NCBI RefSeq assembly: GCF_003007735.2 | Contig: NZ_PXNQ02000002.1 | Location: 124,001 to 188,000 of the forward strand | Reading direction: 5' to 3' | Origin: Paracoccus methylarcula | Lineage (GTDB): Bacteria > Pseudomonadota > Alphaproteobacteria > Rhodobacterales > Rhodobacteraceae | DNA length: 64,000 bases | In this document: positions 18,605 through 28,088 of the stretch, in pieces | Layout: each line of letters begins with the position of its first letter | How positions within the stretch are numbered: position 1 is the first letter of the stretch | Position numbers and translations under genes: made by a program | Notes under the pieces: model-generated | What the model saw: only the letters and a program-made list of their open reading frames with translations | The model's database searches: none | What the model was told of the DNA's origin: nothing

Positions 18605-19762
18605 GTGGTCGGTGCCATGACCTGCTGGTTCTCGGCCACTGCCGTGGTGCCCGAACTGACCCGGGATTGGTTATTGAACCCGAGTCAGGCAGGCTGGCTG
18701 ACAAATGGCGTGCAGATCGGGTTCGTGTCAGGGGCGCTGATTTCGTCGCTGGTCAACCTGCCCGATCTCATGCGGCTGACACGGCTGATCGCGATTTCGG
18801 CCCTGGTTGCGGCATCCGCCAATGCCGTTCTGCTATTCGATCCGGGCTGGCCCGTCGCGGTCATCGCCCGCGTCGTGACCGGCATGGCGCTGGCCGGGAT
18901 ATATCCGCCCGCGATGAAGCTGATGGCCACCTGGTTCCGGCGCGGGCGCGGCCTGGCGATGGGGGCGTTGATCGGAGCGCTCACCTTCGGATCCTCGATG
19001 CCGCACCTGTTCCGCGCGGTCAGCGATGGGTTGGACTGGCGGCTGGTCGTCAGCCTGGCCAGCCTTGGCGCCGTCTTGTCGGCGGCGATCTTCGGCCTGC
19101 TGATCAGGGAAGGCCCTTATGCGTTCGCCCGTGCCGTATTCGACCCAAGGCGGGCATTGACGATCTTTCGCGACCGCGGCGTGCTCCTGGCCAATCTGGC
19201 TATTTTGGCCATATGTGGGAGCTTTACGCCATGTGGGCATGGTCTGACCTTCGCGACGGTGGCGGAACAGGGTGGGGTGGGACCTTTCGCCTCTCCTTCG
19301 CTTTTCGCGTTCATCGTCGTCGCCTCGGGCGCGGCTGGCTGTATCCTGGGCGGATTGCTCTCGGATCGCATCGGACGCTGCCTGACGACAGCCGGGATGA
19401 TGGCGGTATCAGGAGCCTGCGCTTTGCTGATCGGCTTTGCCTTCGACGGTCCCGAATGGCTTCTGGCACTGATCGCGGTAATCTGGGGCGTCACGATTGC
19501 CGGAGACAGCGCCCAGTTCTCGACCGCCGTCACCGAGCTTGCCGATCCGCGCTTCATCGGCACGGCGCTGACATTGCAGGTCAGCATCGGCTTTGCGCTG
19601 ACCGTGCTGACCATCTGGATCATGCCCCATATCGCCGCCGCGCTTGGCGGCTGGCGATGGGCTTTCCTCGTTCTGCTTCCCGGTCCCGTCATCGGGGCCT
19701 GGGCAATGCTGCGCTTGCGCAAATTGCCCGAGGCCGCGCGACTGGCCGGGGGGCGAGGCTGA
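18605..19762 (+). CDS. MFS transporter, start codon uncertain
   Basis: This 385-residue major facilitator has about eleven to twelve membrane segments. The loop GIYPPAMKLMATWFRRGRGLAMGALIGALTFG, divided by short gaps, is the typical MFS signature around helices 4-5, and GGLLSDRIGRCLTTAG is the second-half repeat. The substrate is unknown. Starting at GTG 18605 cuts into the first helix. In-frame codons upstream read RWRALALLSAGVV, completing that helix, but no ATG, GTG or TTG is available before the in-frame stop at 18482. A CTG at 18536 that overlaps the NYN stop would fit a natural N terminus. The true start is therefore open. Confidence 0.8.
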   Translation: MVGAMTCWFSATAVVPELTRDWLLNPSQAGWLTNGVQIGFVSGALISSLVNLPDLMRLTRLIAISALVAASANAVLLFDPGWPVAVIARVVTGMALAGIYPPAMKLMATWFRRGRGLAMGALIGALTFGSSMPHLFRAVSDGLDWRLVVSLASLGAVLSAAIFGLLIREGPYAFARAVFDPRRALTIFRDRGVLLANLAILAICGSFTPCGHGLTFATVAEQGGVGPFASPSLFAFIVVASGAAGCILGGLLSDRIGRCLTTAGMMAVSGACALLIGFAFDGPEWLLALIAVIWGVTIAGDSAQFSTAVTELADPRFIGTALTLQVSIGFALTVLTIWIMPHIAAALGGWRWAFLVLLPGPVIGAWAMLRLRKLPEAARLAGGRG

Positions 19763-19771
19763 ATCAGCCTC
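19755..19771. terminator. Palindrome spanning two convergent stop codons
   Basis: GAGGCTGA-A-TCAGCCTC is a perfect inverted repeat. It contains the TGA of the MFS gene (19760-19762) and the TGA of rhlE on the other strand (19764-19766). The two genes share this one element and have a single base between them. No T-tract follows, so its strength as a terminator is uncertain. Confidence 0.45.
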
Positions 19772-21134
19772 TCGCCTGCTGGCCTTTCGGCTGACGCGAC
19801 GGGCGGCGCGAGGGCCGTTTGTGAGCACCGCCATTGCCGCCGGGCCGGCCCCGGTTGCGCGAACTGCGCTCGGCCGAAGGAGGCGCTGCGGGCACCTCGC
19901 CGCCGATCACCGGGATCGGCGATTTCATCGCGCGCTCGATTGCCCTGAGTTCCCCCAGTTCCGCCGGGGCACAGAAGGCGACGGCGCGGCCATCGCGACC
20001 CGCGCGGGCGGTGCGGCCGATCCGGTGGACATAGTTCTCGGGCACGTTCGGCAGGTCGTAGTTATAGACATGCGCGACCTCGGGGATATCCAGCCCGCGC
20101 GCCGCGACATCCGTGGCGACAAGGACCTGCGTCTCTCCCTTGCGGAAGGCCTGCAGGGCGCGTTCGCGCTGGCCCTGGCTCTTGTTGCCGTGGATCGCGG
20201 CGACCGCGAAGCCCCATTTGTCCAGCAGCTTGGCCAGCTTGTCCGAACCATGCTTGGTGCGGCCGAAGACCATCGCCATCTCACCCGGATGTTTCGACAG
20301 ATACTCGGCCAGCAGCGTGGCCTTGTCGCCCTGGCTGACGAAATGCACGCCCTGCTCGATCTTTTCCGCAGCCTTGCCCGGAGGGCTCACGGCGACGCGG
20401 ACCGGATCGCTCAGATAGGTGTCTGCCAGTTCCGACATCAGCTTGGGCATGGTGGCCGAGAACAGCAATGTCTGGCGCTTGGGCGGCAGCATCTTGGCGA
20501 TCCTGCGCAGCGTATGGATAAAGCCGATATCCAGCATCTGGTCGGCTTCGTCCAGCACCAGGTAGGTCGTCGCCTCAAGCGAGATCGCGCGCCGCTCGAT
20601 CAGGTCGATCAGGCGGCCCGGCGTGGCGATCAGCACATCGACCCCGCGCGAGAGCCGCTCGGTCTGGACATTGATCGAGGCGCCGCCGACGACACGGAAA
20701 CTGCGGATCGGCGTGCCCTCGGCATAGGCGTCGATATTCTGGGCGATCTGCGTGGCTAGTTCGCGGGTGGGGGCGAGGATCAGCGCGCGGCAGGTCTTGG
20801 GATCGGGTTTCTTGCCGAACTTGATCAGCCGGGTCAGCATCGGCAGGCCGAAGGCGGCAGTCTTGCCGGTGCCGGTCTGGGCCAGTCCCAGCACATCGCG
20901 GCCTTCCACGACTGCGGGAATGCCCTCGGCCTGGATCGGCGTGGGCCGGGTCAGGCCCATGGCCGCGATATTGGCATTGATGCGGGGATCGATGCCCATC
21001 TCGGCGAAAGGCCCGGTCGGCAGCGGATCGCGCGCAGGGGCGCGGCGGCCCTCGTTCGGAGCGGCGTGATTCTGGGGGGTGCGGGGTTTGCCTTTGCCGC
21101 CGCGCGACGGGCGGCGGGAATTTGTATTTTCCAT
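19764..21134 (-). CDS. rhlE: DEAD-box ATP-dependent RNA helicase
   Basis: This 456-residue protein has the full DEAD-box set. The Q motif is in GLTRPTPIQAEGIP. Walker A is AQTGTGKT, motif Ia is PTRELATQI, motif II is LDEADQMLD, motif III is SATMP, and motif VI is HRIGRTARAGRDG. The tail is basic and rich in R, G and P, as in RhlE/CsdA-like helicases. It acts in RNA remodelling, cold growth or ribosome assembly. The ATG at 21134 is chosen because the residues upstream do not resemble the family. The upstream non-coding region is long, which suits cold-inducible helicase genes. Confidence 0.9.
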   Translation of the reverse strand: MENTNSRRPSRGGKGKPRTPQNHAAPNEGRRAPARDPLPTGPFAEMGIDPRINANIAAMGLTRPTPIQAEGIPAVVEGRDVLGLAQTGTGKTAAFGLPMLTRLIKFGKKPDPKTCRALILAPTRELATQIAQNIDAYAEGTPIRSFRVVGGASINVQTERLSRGVDVLIATPGRLIDLIERRAISLEATTYLVLDEADQMLDIGFIHTLRRIAKMLPPKRQTLLFSATMPKLMSELADTYLSDPVRVAVSPPGKAAEKIEQGVHFVSQGDKATLLAEYLSKHPGEMAMVFGRTKHGSDKLAKLLDKWGFAVAAIHGNKSQGQRERALQAFRKGETQVLVATDVAARGLDIPEVAHVYNYDLPNVPENYVHRIGRTARAGRDGRAVAFCAPAELGELRAIERAMKSPIPVIGGEVPAAPPSAERSSRNRGRPGGNGGAHKRPSRRPSRQPKGQQARG

Positions 21135-21427
21135 CAAGATACTTTCGTCCCCCGCATCCCCCGTATCGGACGCAAGGGCAGGAGCCGCGCCCCGGGAAGG
21201 GGGCAGCAAACACAGGGATGCGGACGCGATACGAGGATGCCCGCAAGCCTCCCCGCGTGAATGGGAAACTGAATGATTTGTCGCGCCTTGGGCGAAATCT
21301 CGCGGCTGCTCACGCGGCAACGGGCGGCGACCCGTGGCAGATGGCCTCTGGCGGGCAATAAGTCAAGACAAATCGTCGAGCGCGTCTTTCCCGCATCCTG
21401 CAATGGCGGGGGCGTGCGCCGCCCCGT
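21135..21427. other. Non-coding region upstream of rhlE
   Basis: This stretch of about 290 bases holds the promoter and a probable long 5' untranslated region of rhlE (minus strand). I see no convincing reading frame, RNA gene or repeat in it. Repeat copy 3 begins where it ends. Confidence 0.4.
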
Positions 21428-21499
21428 CGCCGGGTGGTTCTCGAACCAGTGGCGCACCACCCGACAACCCCCGGCGGGATATTTGCGTGAAGAAGAAAG
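21428..21499 (-). repeat. Dispersed intergenic repeat, copy 3
   Basis: On the minus strand it reads CTTCTTCTTCACG, CAAATATCCC, and then a GC-rich stretch with the inverted pair GGGTGGT and ACCACCC (plus-strand 21432-21438 and 21457-21463). It lies 24 bases behind the stop of the M20 peptidase gene and in the same orientation. Confidence 0.7.
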
Positions 21500-21523
21500 C
21501 CGCGCGATGGGCGGTGCCTTCGC

Positions 21524-22909
21524 TTATCGCAGGCTTGCCAGGATCCGGGCCCATGAGCGTGCGCCCCTGGCAAAGCTTTCCACGTTGTATTTCTCGTTCG
21601 GCGAATGGATCCGGTCATCGTCGCGGCCAAAGCCGATCAGCATCGAATCCATGCCGAGGATTTCCTTGAAGTCGCCCGCGATCGGGATCGAGCCGCCCGC
21701 GCCGATAAAGGCCGCCTCGCGCCCCCATTCCTCGGTCAATGCCTGCTTGGCGGCGGCGAAGGCCGGATCGGAGACATCCATGACGCTGGCCGGGCCGCCG
21801 CCATGTTCGTGAAACTCGACGCGGCAATCGGCAGGCACGAAACGTCGGATATGGGCGCGGAAGGCGTCGCGGATCTTCTGCGGATCCTGCGTGCCGGTCA
21901 GGCGGAAGCTGACCTTGGCGCGGGCTTCGGCGGGCAGGACGGTCTTGAAGCCTTCGCCCGCATAGCCGCCGGCGATGCCGTTGATCTCGGCGGTGGGGCG
22001 GTTCCAGACCATTTCCAGCGGCGTGCAGCCCTTTTCGCCGATGGGTTCGGACAGCCCGACCCGGCCCAGGAAATCCGCCGCGTCGAAACCGAGCGCCTGC
22101 CAGTCGCGGGCCAGATCCTCGTCCAGGTCCTCGACCCCGTCATAGAAACCGGGCAGCACCACCCGCCCGTCGCCATCCTTCAGCGCCCCGAGCGCTTGCG
22201 CCAGGATCATGACCGGATTGGCCGCCAGCCCGCCGAAACTGCCGGAATGCAAGTCGCGGTCGGCGGCGCGGATGATCACCTCTTCACCGACCAATCCGCG
22301 AAGCTGCGTCGTGATCGCGGGGCGGCCATCGGCATAAAGCCCGGTATCGCAGATCATCGCCAGCGAGGCGCGCAGATCCTCGGCATGCTCGCTCAGGAAA
22401 GGCTGCAGCGACGGCGATCCCGATTCCTCTTCGCCCTCGAACAGCAGGACCAGGTCCGAGGGCAGGCTGCCATGCACCGCTTTCCAAGCCCGGAAGGCCT
22501 CGACAAAGGTCATGAGCTGGCCCTTGTCATCCGAGGCGCCGCGGCCGCGGATCACCTTGCCATCATCGGTTTCCTGGATCTCGGGCTCGAATGGCGGGCG
22601 GTCCCACAATTCCAGCGGATCGACCGGCTGCACGTCGTAATGGCCATAGAACAGCAATGGGCGGGCATCGCCGGGGGCCGAGTGGGCCACGACCATCGGA
22701 TGTCCCGGCGTGTCATGGATTTTTGCCTCGAAACCAAGGCTTTCCAGTTCACTGCACAGCCATTTCGCGGCATCGCGAACATCGCCGCGATGGGCCGGGT
22801 CGGTCGAGATGGACGGAATGCGCAGGAATTCAAGCAGCCGCGTCAGCGCCGCATCCTGCCCGGCATCAAGCTGCGCCAGGATTTCGTCGAGCCTTGTTTG
22901 ATCCGTCAT
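21524..22909 (-). CDS. M20-family dipeptidase/metallopeptidase
   Basis: This 461-residue zinc peptidase is of the M20 dipeptidase type. The first metal ligand is in LLFYGHYDVQPVDPLELW. The catalytic and ligand glutamates are in LFEGEEESGSPS, and the dimerisation domain includes DLHSGSFGG. The late ligand region contains EWGREAAFIGAGGSIPI, followed by HSPNEKY with the final histidine. It hydrolyses dipeptides or related amides in the cytoplasm. The start at 22909 follows the family alignment, since upstream codons run into the hemA promoter region. It is divergent from hemA and has no operon partner. Confidence 0.9.
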   Translation of the reverse strand: MTDQTRLDEILAQLDAGQDAALTRLLEFLRIPSISTDPAHRGDVRDAAKWLCSELESLGFEAKIHDTPGHPMVVAHSAPGDARPLLFYGHYDVQPVDPLELWDRPPFEPEIQETDDGKVIRGRGASDDKGQLMTFVEAFRAWKAVHGSLPSDLVLLFEGEEESGSPSLQPFLSEHAEDLRASLAMICDTGLYADGRPAITTQLRGLVGEEVIIRAADRDLHSGSFGGLAANPVMILAQALGALKDGDGRVVLPGFYDGVEDLDEDLARDWQALGFDAADFLGRVGLSEPIGEKGCTPLEMVWNRPTAEINGIAGGYAGEGFKTVLPAEARAKVSFRLTGTQDPQKIRDAFRAHIRRFVPADCRVEFHEHGGGPASVMDVSDPAFAAAKQALTEEWGREAAFIGAGGSIPIAGDFKEILGMDSMLIGFGRDDDRIHSPNEKYNVESFARGARSWARILASLR

Positions 22910-23073
22910 TCCCTCATCCTTTCCGACTGAAACACTTTGGTTTTCGCCCTGTCCTTTGGTCGTGCTGCGACAATTTTGACCTGTCTTTTTCGGCGCATGG
23001 CATGTAACAACGATAGGCGCGCGAGATCGGAAGAATGATCGCACCCAGCAGGCAAAGCAAGGGAACGCCAGAC

Positions 23074-24303
23074 ATGAATTATGATGCGGCTCTGGATCAG
23101 GCCATCGGACAGCTTCACGAGGAAGGCCGTTACCGGACCTTCATCGATATCGAGCGTGCGAAGGGCCGGTTCCCGCAGGCGATCTGGACGCGCCCCGATG
23201 GGGAAAAGCAGGAAATCACCGTCTGGTGCGGCAATGATTATCTGGGCATGGGCCAGCATCCGGTGGTCCTGTCGGCCATGCATGAGGCGCTGGATTCTAC
23301 CGGTGCCGGTTCCGGCGGGACGCGCAATATCTCGGGCACGACGGTCTATCACAAGCAGTTGGAGACCGAGCTGGCCGATCTGCACCAGAAAGAGGCCGCG
23401 CTGGTGTTTTCCAGCGCATATATCGCCAATGACGCGACGCTTTCGACGCTGCCCAAGCTGTTTCCCGGTCTGATCATCTATTCCGACGCGCTGAACCACG
23501 CCTCGATGATCGAGGGGATCAAGCGCAATGGCGGCGCCAAGCGCATCTTCCGCCATAACGACCTGGCCCATCTGCGCGAATTGCTGGAAGCCGATGATCC
23601 CGCCGCGCCCAAGCTGATCGCCTTCGAGTCGATCTATTCGATGGATGGCGATTTCGGCCCGATCAAGGAGATCTGCGATCTGGCCGATGAGTTCAACGCG
23701 CTGACCTATCTGGACGAGGTTCATGCGGTCGGCATGTATGGCCCACGCGGCGGTGGCGTGTCCGAGCGTGACCGGCTGACCGACCGGATCGACATCATCA
23801 ATGGCACCCTGGGCAAGGCCTTTGGCGTGTTCGGCGGCTATATCGCCGCCTCGGCCCGGATGTGCGACGCGGTCCGTTCCTATGCGCCGGGATTCATCTT
23901 TACCACCTCGCTGCCGCCGGCGGTCGCGGCGGGGGCGGCGGTCTCGATTCGCTTCCTCAAGGGCGAAAATGGGCAGGAATTGCGCGATGCGCAGCAGCTT
24001 CATGCCCGGATACTTAAAATGCGCCTTAAATCGCTCGGGATGCCGATCATCGACCATGGCAGCCATATCGTGCCCGTCCATGTCGGCCATCCGGTGCATT
24101 GCAAATCGCTGTCGGATTTGTTGCTGCGCGACCATAACATCTATGTACAGCCTATAAATTTCCCGACCGTGCCGCGCGGGACCGAGCGTTTGCGCTTTAC
24201 GCCTTCGCCCGTTCACGATCCCAAGAAGATCGACAAGCTCGTGCGCGCCATGGACGCATTGTGGTCGCATTGCGCCCTGAATCGCAATGATTTGACCGCC
24301 TGA
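23074..24303 (+). CDS. hemA: 5-aminolevulinate synthase
   Basis: This 409-residue PLP enzyme condenses glycine and succinyl-CoA, the first step of heme (C4 pathway) in alphaproteobacteria. Clear blocks are [37 protein letters not shown] and [13 protein letters not shown]. The PLP lysine is in [14 protein letters not shown]. The ATG at 23074 is chosen over an in-frame codon 13 residues upstream. In relatives the gene is controlled by oxygen regulators, but I found no convincing FNR box in the 164-base divergent spacer. Confidence 0.96.
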   Translation: MNYDAALDQAIGQLHEEGRYRTFIDIERAKGRFPQAIWTRPDGEKQEITVWCGNDYLGMGQHPVVLSAMHEALDSTGAGSGGTRNISGTTVYHKQLETELADLHQKEAALVFSSAYIANDATLSTLPKLFPGLIIYSDALNHASMIEGIKRNGGAKRIFRHNDLAHLRELLEADDPAAPKLIAFESIYSMDGDFGPIKEICDLADEFNALTYLDEVHAVGMYGPRGGGVSERDRLTDRIDIINGTLGKAFGVFGGYIAASARMCDAVRSYAPGFIFTTSLPPAVAAGAAVSIRFLKGENGQELRDAQQLHARILKMRLKSLGMPIIDHGSHIVPVHVGHPVHCKSLSDLLLRDHNIYVQPINFPTVPRGTERLRFTPSPVHDPKKIDKLVRAMDALWSHCALNRNDLTA

Positions 24304-24412
24304 CGATATCAACAGGTGAACTGCTCTCGCCGCCGTGATAATATGCTCGTGCGTACAAGTGAGCGCCGTATTGATTCGAGCGGCGTGTTAATCGTGTGAT
24401 GAGGCAGAGAGC

Positions 24413-25696
24413 ATGAATAAACTGCGGGCGGAAAGTCCGGCAGATGAGAAATCACAGATGGAGGAAATCGGGTATTTCCTCGACGATGATACGCGCCTTG
24501 GCGATATCATGCGCGGTGAAAGGGCCACCTTGGGGAAATCGCTGCTGGATGTGCAGCGGGAACTGAGGATCCGTGCCTCCTATGTCGCCGCGATCGAGAA
24601 TTGCGATATCAGCGCCTTCGACGCGCCCAGCTTCATCGCGGGTTACGTGCGTTCCTACGCCCGTTACCTGCATATGGATCCGGACTGGACCTTCCGCCGC
24701 TTCTGTCTTGAATCCGGATTCCAGCCGACGCATGGCATGGCGCCGATGGCATCCGGACCCAAGCCGACGCGACGGCCATCGGATCCGGCCGAGGCCCTGG
24801 CGAATCCCCATGCGCTGTTCATTCCCCAGCAGCAGAGCTTCTGGTCCGATATAGAGCCCAGGGCGATCGGCTCGATCCTCGTTCTGGCGGTGCTGGTCTG
24901 CGGTTTGGCTTATGGCGGATGGACGGTGCTTCAGGAAATCCAGCGCGTGACGCTGACCCCGGGCGAGGATTCGCCGAGCATCACGGCATCGCTCGATCCG
25001 ACGCAGGGCGCGAGCCTGCCGGGACCTGCGCTGTCTCCGACGGACGCGGCGACATTGGTGCGGGATCTGCCTCAGCCCGAGGTTCTCGATCGCGTCTATC
25101 GCCCCCAGATTCTCGAAGCGCCCGTGCTGAATTCGCGGGATGGACCGATCGCCGCGATCGATCCCAATCTGTCCAGCTCTTTCGAGGCCGCCGAAGCGAC
25201 CCTGTCAAGCGGGCAGGAAAACGAGATTGCCCTGCCATCACCGGGCGGCGCCAACACTGTCCTGGCGCAGGCGATGCAGTATGGCCCGCAAATGCCGCAG
25301 GAACAGGCGGCGGTGCGGACCGTTGCGCCGGATGCACCGGAACTGCAATTGCTGGCCGCGCGCCCCGCATGGGTCCGGGTGACCTCGGCGGATGGCACGG
25401 TCCTGCTTGAAAAGATCATGGATGCGGGTGAGCGGTTCACCCTGCCCAAGCTGGAAGAGCCGTCGATTTTGCGGACCGGCAATTCCGGAGCGGTGTATTT
25501 CGCGGTGAATGGCCGGACCTATGGTCCCGCCGCGCCGGGGCCGCAGGTGGTCAAGAATATCGAATTGTCACCTGCCAACCTGACCTCGAAATTCGCCGTT
25601 GCCGATCTCGAGGCCGATCCGGAACTGGCCGAGATGGTTGCCGTCGCGCAGGCGGATACCGGCGGGATCGTGCAGGAGCCGCCGGCGAGCGAGTAG
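24413..25696 (+). CDS. RodZ-like protein (helix-turn-helix, membrane segment, DUF4115)
   Basis: This 427-residue protein has three parts. An N-terminal HTH of the RodZ type (LGDIMRGERATLGKSLLDVQRELRI, split, to about residue 90) comes first. One membrane segment at about residues 147-166 (AIGSILVLAVLVCGLAYGG) follows. The C-terminal domain is periplasmic, with RPAWVRVTSADGTVLLEK, the core of DUF4115. A low-complexity linker rich in P, A, S and D joins them. RodZ anchors MreB to the membrane. The C4-type Rhodobacteraceae homologues are longer than E. coli RodZ. It is far from the mre operon but probably works with it. A terminator follows. Confidence 0.82.
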   Translation: MNKLRAESPADEKSQMEEIGYFLDDDTRLGDIMRGERATLGKSLLDVQRELRIRASYVAAIENCDISAFDAPSFIAGYVRSYARYLHMDPDWTFRRFCLESGFQPTHGMAPMASGPKPTRRPSDPAEALANPHALFIPQQQSFWSDIEPRAIGSILVLAVLVCGLAYGGWTVLQEIQRVTLTPGEDSPSITASLDPTQGASLPGPALSPTDAATLVRDLPQPEVLDRVYRPQILEAPVLNSRDGPIAAIDPNLSSSFEAAEATLSSGQENEIALPSPGGANTVLAQAMQYGPQMPQEQAAVRTVAPDAPELQLLAARPAWVRVTSADGTVLLEKIMDAGERFTLPKLEEPSILRTGNSGAVYFAVNGRTYGPAAPGPQVVKNIELSPANLTSKFAVADLEADPELAEMVAVAQADTGGIVQEPPASE

Positions 25697-25720
25697 CGGA
25701 TTCAGATATATCCACCTTGC

Positions 25721-25750
25721 AAGCGACCCATCACGGGTCGCTTTCCTTTT
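25721..25750 (+). terminator. Intrinsic terminator after the RodZ-like gene
   Basis: AAGCGACCC at 25721-25729 pairs perfectly with GGGTCGCTT at 25735-25743 around a 5-base loop, and a T-rich tail follows. The converging M19 gene ends nearby, so it may serve both strands. Confidence 0.8.
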
Positions 25751-25760
25751 GCGGAAACCG

Positions 25761-26810
25761 TCACCCTCCCCAGGTTTTCTCAAGCAGGCCGATCCAGTTT
25801 TCGCTGGCGATTTTTCTTGTAAGATCATCTCCATATCCATAGTTCTTCATGGTCTGGATGAGGTTCGGCAGGGCCGATGCATCGGCCAGGTCCCGCGGCA
25901 TCAGCGCTCCGTCGAAATCGGAGCCAAGGGCAACGCCGTCCTCGCCCAGGATGTCCAGCAGGTGGTCGAGATGCCGCAGCATGACGTCGAGGTTTTCCAG
26001 TGGCAGGCGCTTGCCGTCCTCGCGAAGGAAACTCGAGGCATAGTTCAGCCCGACCAGCCCGCCGCTATCTGCGATGACCCGCAACTGCCGGTCGGTCAGG
26101 TTACGGGCACTGGGGCAGATGGCATGCGCACAGCTATGGCTGGCGACCAGCGGGGCGTCGGACAGTTTCGCGATATCGTCGAACCCGGCCTCGTTCAGAT
26201 GCGACAGATCCAGCATGATCCGCAGCTGATTGCATTCGCGAACCAACGCCTTGCCCGCCGCCGTCAACCCCTCCCCGGTATCGGGCGAGGAGGGAAAGGC
26301 GAAGGGCACGCCATGACCATAGGCCGTGGGGCGTGACCAGACCGGCCCGAGCGAGCGCAACCCTGCCGCGTGCCAAAGATGCAGCGCATCCATGTCGCGG
26401 ATCGCCTCGGCCCCTTCCATATGCATGATCGCGGCAATGCGGCCCTCGGCCACCGTCCGGCGCAGTCCTGCCGCGCTGGTCACGACATCCAGCGTGCCGG
26501 TCCGTTCCAATGCGCGCAATGCGGCTGCTTGCTCGAAAGCATGGGGCAGGGCGCTGTCATGGGGAATTTCATCGGGCAATGGCATGGCAAAGGGCGGGTT
26601 CTGCATCAGCACCACGGCCTCTTCGTCATTCGGCCCGTGTAGCGAGGGAATCCAGATCGCGAAGAACCCACCGATCAATCCGCCCGCCTTGCTGCGCGGC
26701 AGGTCCAGATGACCGGTGCCGTCACCCTCCAGCCATATCCGCGGGCCGTTCTCTCCTGCGGCCACCACGCGTTGGATAAAATCGTTATGGCCATCGAAAA
26801 CCGGGATCAT
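25761..26810 (-). CDS. Membrane dipeptidase family (M19) peptidase
   Basis: This 349-residue protein belongs to the renal dipeptidase-like M19 family. The zinc site begins VFDGHNDFIQR. The later ligands are in LDLSHLNEAG, and SHSCAHAI with NLTDRQLRVIADSGG is the usual block. GVALGSDFDGALMP ends the active-site set. Despite the family name there is no membrane anchor or signal peptide, so it is probably cytoplasmic. AAAGGAG before the ATG at 26810 decides the start against three upstream methionines. It is divergent from the small monooxygenase-like gene. Confidence 0.9.
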   Translation of the reverse strand: MIPVFDGHNDFIQRVVAAGENGPRIWLEGDGTGHLDLPRSKAGGLIGGFFAIWIPSLHGPNDEEAVVLMQNPPFAMPLPDEIPHDSALPHAFEQAAALRALERTGTLDVVTSAAGLRRTVAEGRIAAIMHMEGAEAIRDMDALHLWHAAGLRSLGPVWSRPTAYGHGVPFAFPSSPDTGEGLTAAGKALVRECNQLRIMLDLSHLNEAGFDDIAKLSDAPLVASHSCAHAICPSARNLTDRQLRVIADSGGLVGLNYASSFLREDGKRLPLENLDVMLRHLDHLLDILGEDGVALGSDFDGALMPRDLADASALPNLIQTMKNYGYGDDLTRKIASENWIGLLEKTWGG

Positions 26811-26944
26811 CGCCTGCTCCTTTACCATCATGTCGGACAGACCATGCACCTTGCCGTCAGCCTCGGCAATGCCCGGATAGATGCTTTGCGCCGGAGGGAA
26901 TTCGGCCTAGGCTGAAACCAGGTATAGCCAGAGGGAGACCAGCC

Positions 26945-27268
26945 ATGCCCGATATCAGCCCCGATTTCGACGGCCAGACCGTCATCTGCACCTTCGAGGT
27001 GACGCCCGGCAGCGCCCATGACGTGCTGGAGATGCTCAGCGACGCATGGGAGCATGTCATCAGCCGCCAGCCGGGGTTCGTTTCCGGCGCGATCCATCTG
27101 AACGACGCGCAGACCCGCATCGCCACCTATTCGCAATGGCGCGACCGCAAGGATTACCAGGCGATGCTGCGAACCGACGAGATGCGCCGCCGCAACCGCG
27201 ACATTCACACCATGTGCAAAAGTTTCGAGCCGGTCATGTATGAATTGCAGTCAGTCTTCCGAAGCTGA
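26945..27268 (+). CDS. Antibiotic biosynthesis monooxygenase (ABM/YgiN-like) domain protein
   Basis: This 107-residue protein is a single ferredoxin-like ABM domain: ICTFEVTPGSAHDVLEML, then QPGFVSGAIHLNDAQTRI and YSQWRDRKDYQAML. The GFVSG and W/DY positions are typical. Members include quinol monooxygenases and heme-degrading enzymes, but many have no known activity, and the exact role here cannot be read. GAGGGAGA lies before the start. It stands alone, between the M19 and ParA genes. Confidence 0.75.
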   Translation: MPDISPDFDGQTVICTFEVTPGSAHDVLEMLSDAWEHVISRQPGFVSGAIHLNDAQTRIATYSQWRDRKDYQAMLRTDEMRRRNRDIHTMCKSFEPVMYELQSVFRS

Positions 27269-27346
27269 TGCTGCGGTTGCAAAAAACCCGTGCAATCGCG
27301 GAAACGGGCGGCTAACCTGCCCTAAATTCGCCGTGAAGGAGCTTTG

Positions 27347-27982
27347 ATGTCAGGCAGGATCATCACTGTGGCCCAGCAGAAGGGCGGCTCGGGCAAGACC
27401 ACCCTCGCGGTCAACCTGGCCGTCAGCCTGCATCGCCTCGGGCATTCGGTGGCCTTGGTCGATACCGATCCGCAGGGCAGCATGGGGCGCTGGTTCATCG
27501 AGAGGATGGAGACGCGGGGCGAAGACGAGGCCCTGGATTTCTCGACCTCCTCGGCCTGGGGCGCCAGCTATGAATCCGAGAAGCTGAAGAAACGCTTCGA
27601 TTACGTGATCGTCGATACGCCGCCCAAGATCGACAGCGATTTGCGCCCGGCCCTGCGCGTGGCCGATCTGGTGATCGTGCCGGTGGCGACCAGCCATGTC
27701 GATCTCTGGGCGACCGAGGGCGTGCTGGATCTGGCGCGGCGCGAGAAATCCCCGGTGATGGTGGTGCTGAACCGGGTCCGGTCGAATACCCGGCTGGCGG
27801 TTGAGGTGGCCGAAAAGGCCGCTGAATTGGGCGCGACGGTGGCCGCGACGCAGATCGCGAACCGCGTCGGCTATGCCGAAACCCTGGGGCTGGGGCTTGG
27901 CGTGATGGAACATTCCCGCAATGGCGCGGCCCGCGACGAAATGGATGCGCTGACGGCCGAGGTTCTGGCGGCGATGGCGTAA
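27347..27982 (+). CDS. ParA-family ATPase (orphan)
   Basis: This 211-residue deviant Walker ATPase has the P-loop QQKGGSGKTTLAVNLA, the A-prime region VDTDPQGSMGRW, and VIVDTPPKIDSDLR with Walker B. No parB, parS or replication gene is nearby, so it is unlikely to be the chromosomal partition ATPase. It resembles short ParA-like proteins that position other cargo or have unknown roles. AAGGAG precedes the ATG at 27347. A TTG three bases earlier is possible. Repeat copy 4 lies behind the stop. Confidence 0.85.
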   Translation: MSGRIITVAQQKGGSGKTTLAVNLAVSLHRLGHSVALVDTDPQGSMGRWFIERMETRGEDEALDFSTSSAWGASYESEKLKKRFDYVIVDTPPKIDSDLRPALRVADLVIVPVATSHVDLWATEGVLDLARREKSPVMVVLNRVRSNTRLAVEVAEKAAELGATVAATQIANRVGYAETLGLGLGVMEHSRNGAARDEMDALTAEVLAAMA

Positions 27983-28018
27983 CCCTCCACCGACGCCCGG
28001 TCAGACCCGCCTTCGCCC

Positions 28019-28083
28019 CTTCTTCTTCATGCAAATATCCCACGGGGGTCCGGGGGTGTGAAACCCCCGGCTGTCGCGGGACG
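28019..28083 (+). repeat. Dispersed intergenic repeat, copy 4
   Basis: This copy is nearly identical to copy 1. It has CTTCTTCTTCAT, GCAAATATCC, then CCGGGGGT at 28050-28057 and ACCCCCGG at 28063-28070 with a GTGAA loop. It lies 36 bases behind the parA-like stop in the same orientation and between converging genes. Confidence 0.82.
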
Positions 28084-28088
28084 CCCGC

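Noticed and set aside
22976..23008. Promoter of hemA (TTGACC followed by TGTAAC)
   Set aside because: The spacing is 21 bases, too long for a normal sigma-70 promoter, and no better -10 was seen.
27347..27982. Chromosomal or plasmid partition system
   Set aside because: No parB, no parS-like sites and no replication gene lie next to the ParA-like gene.
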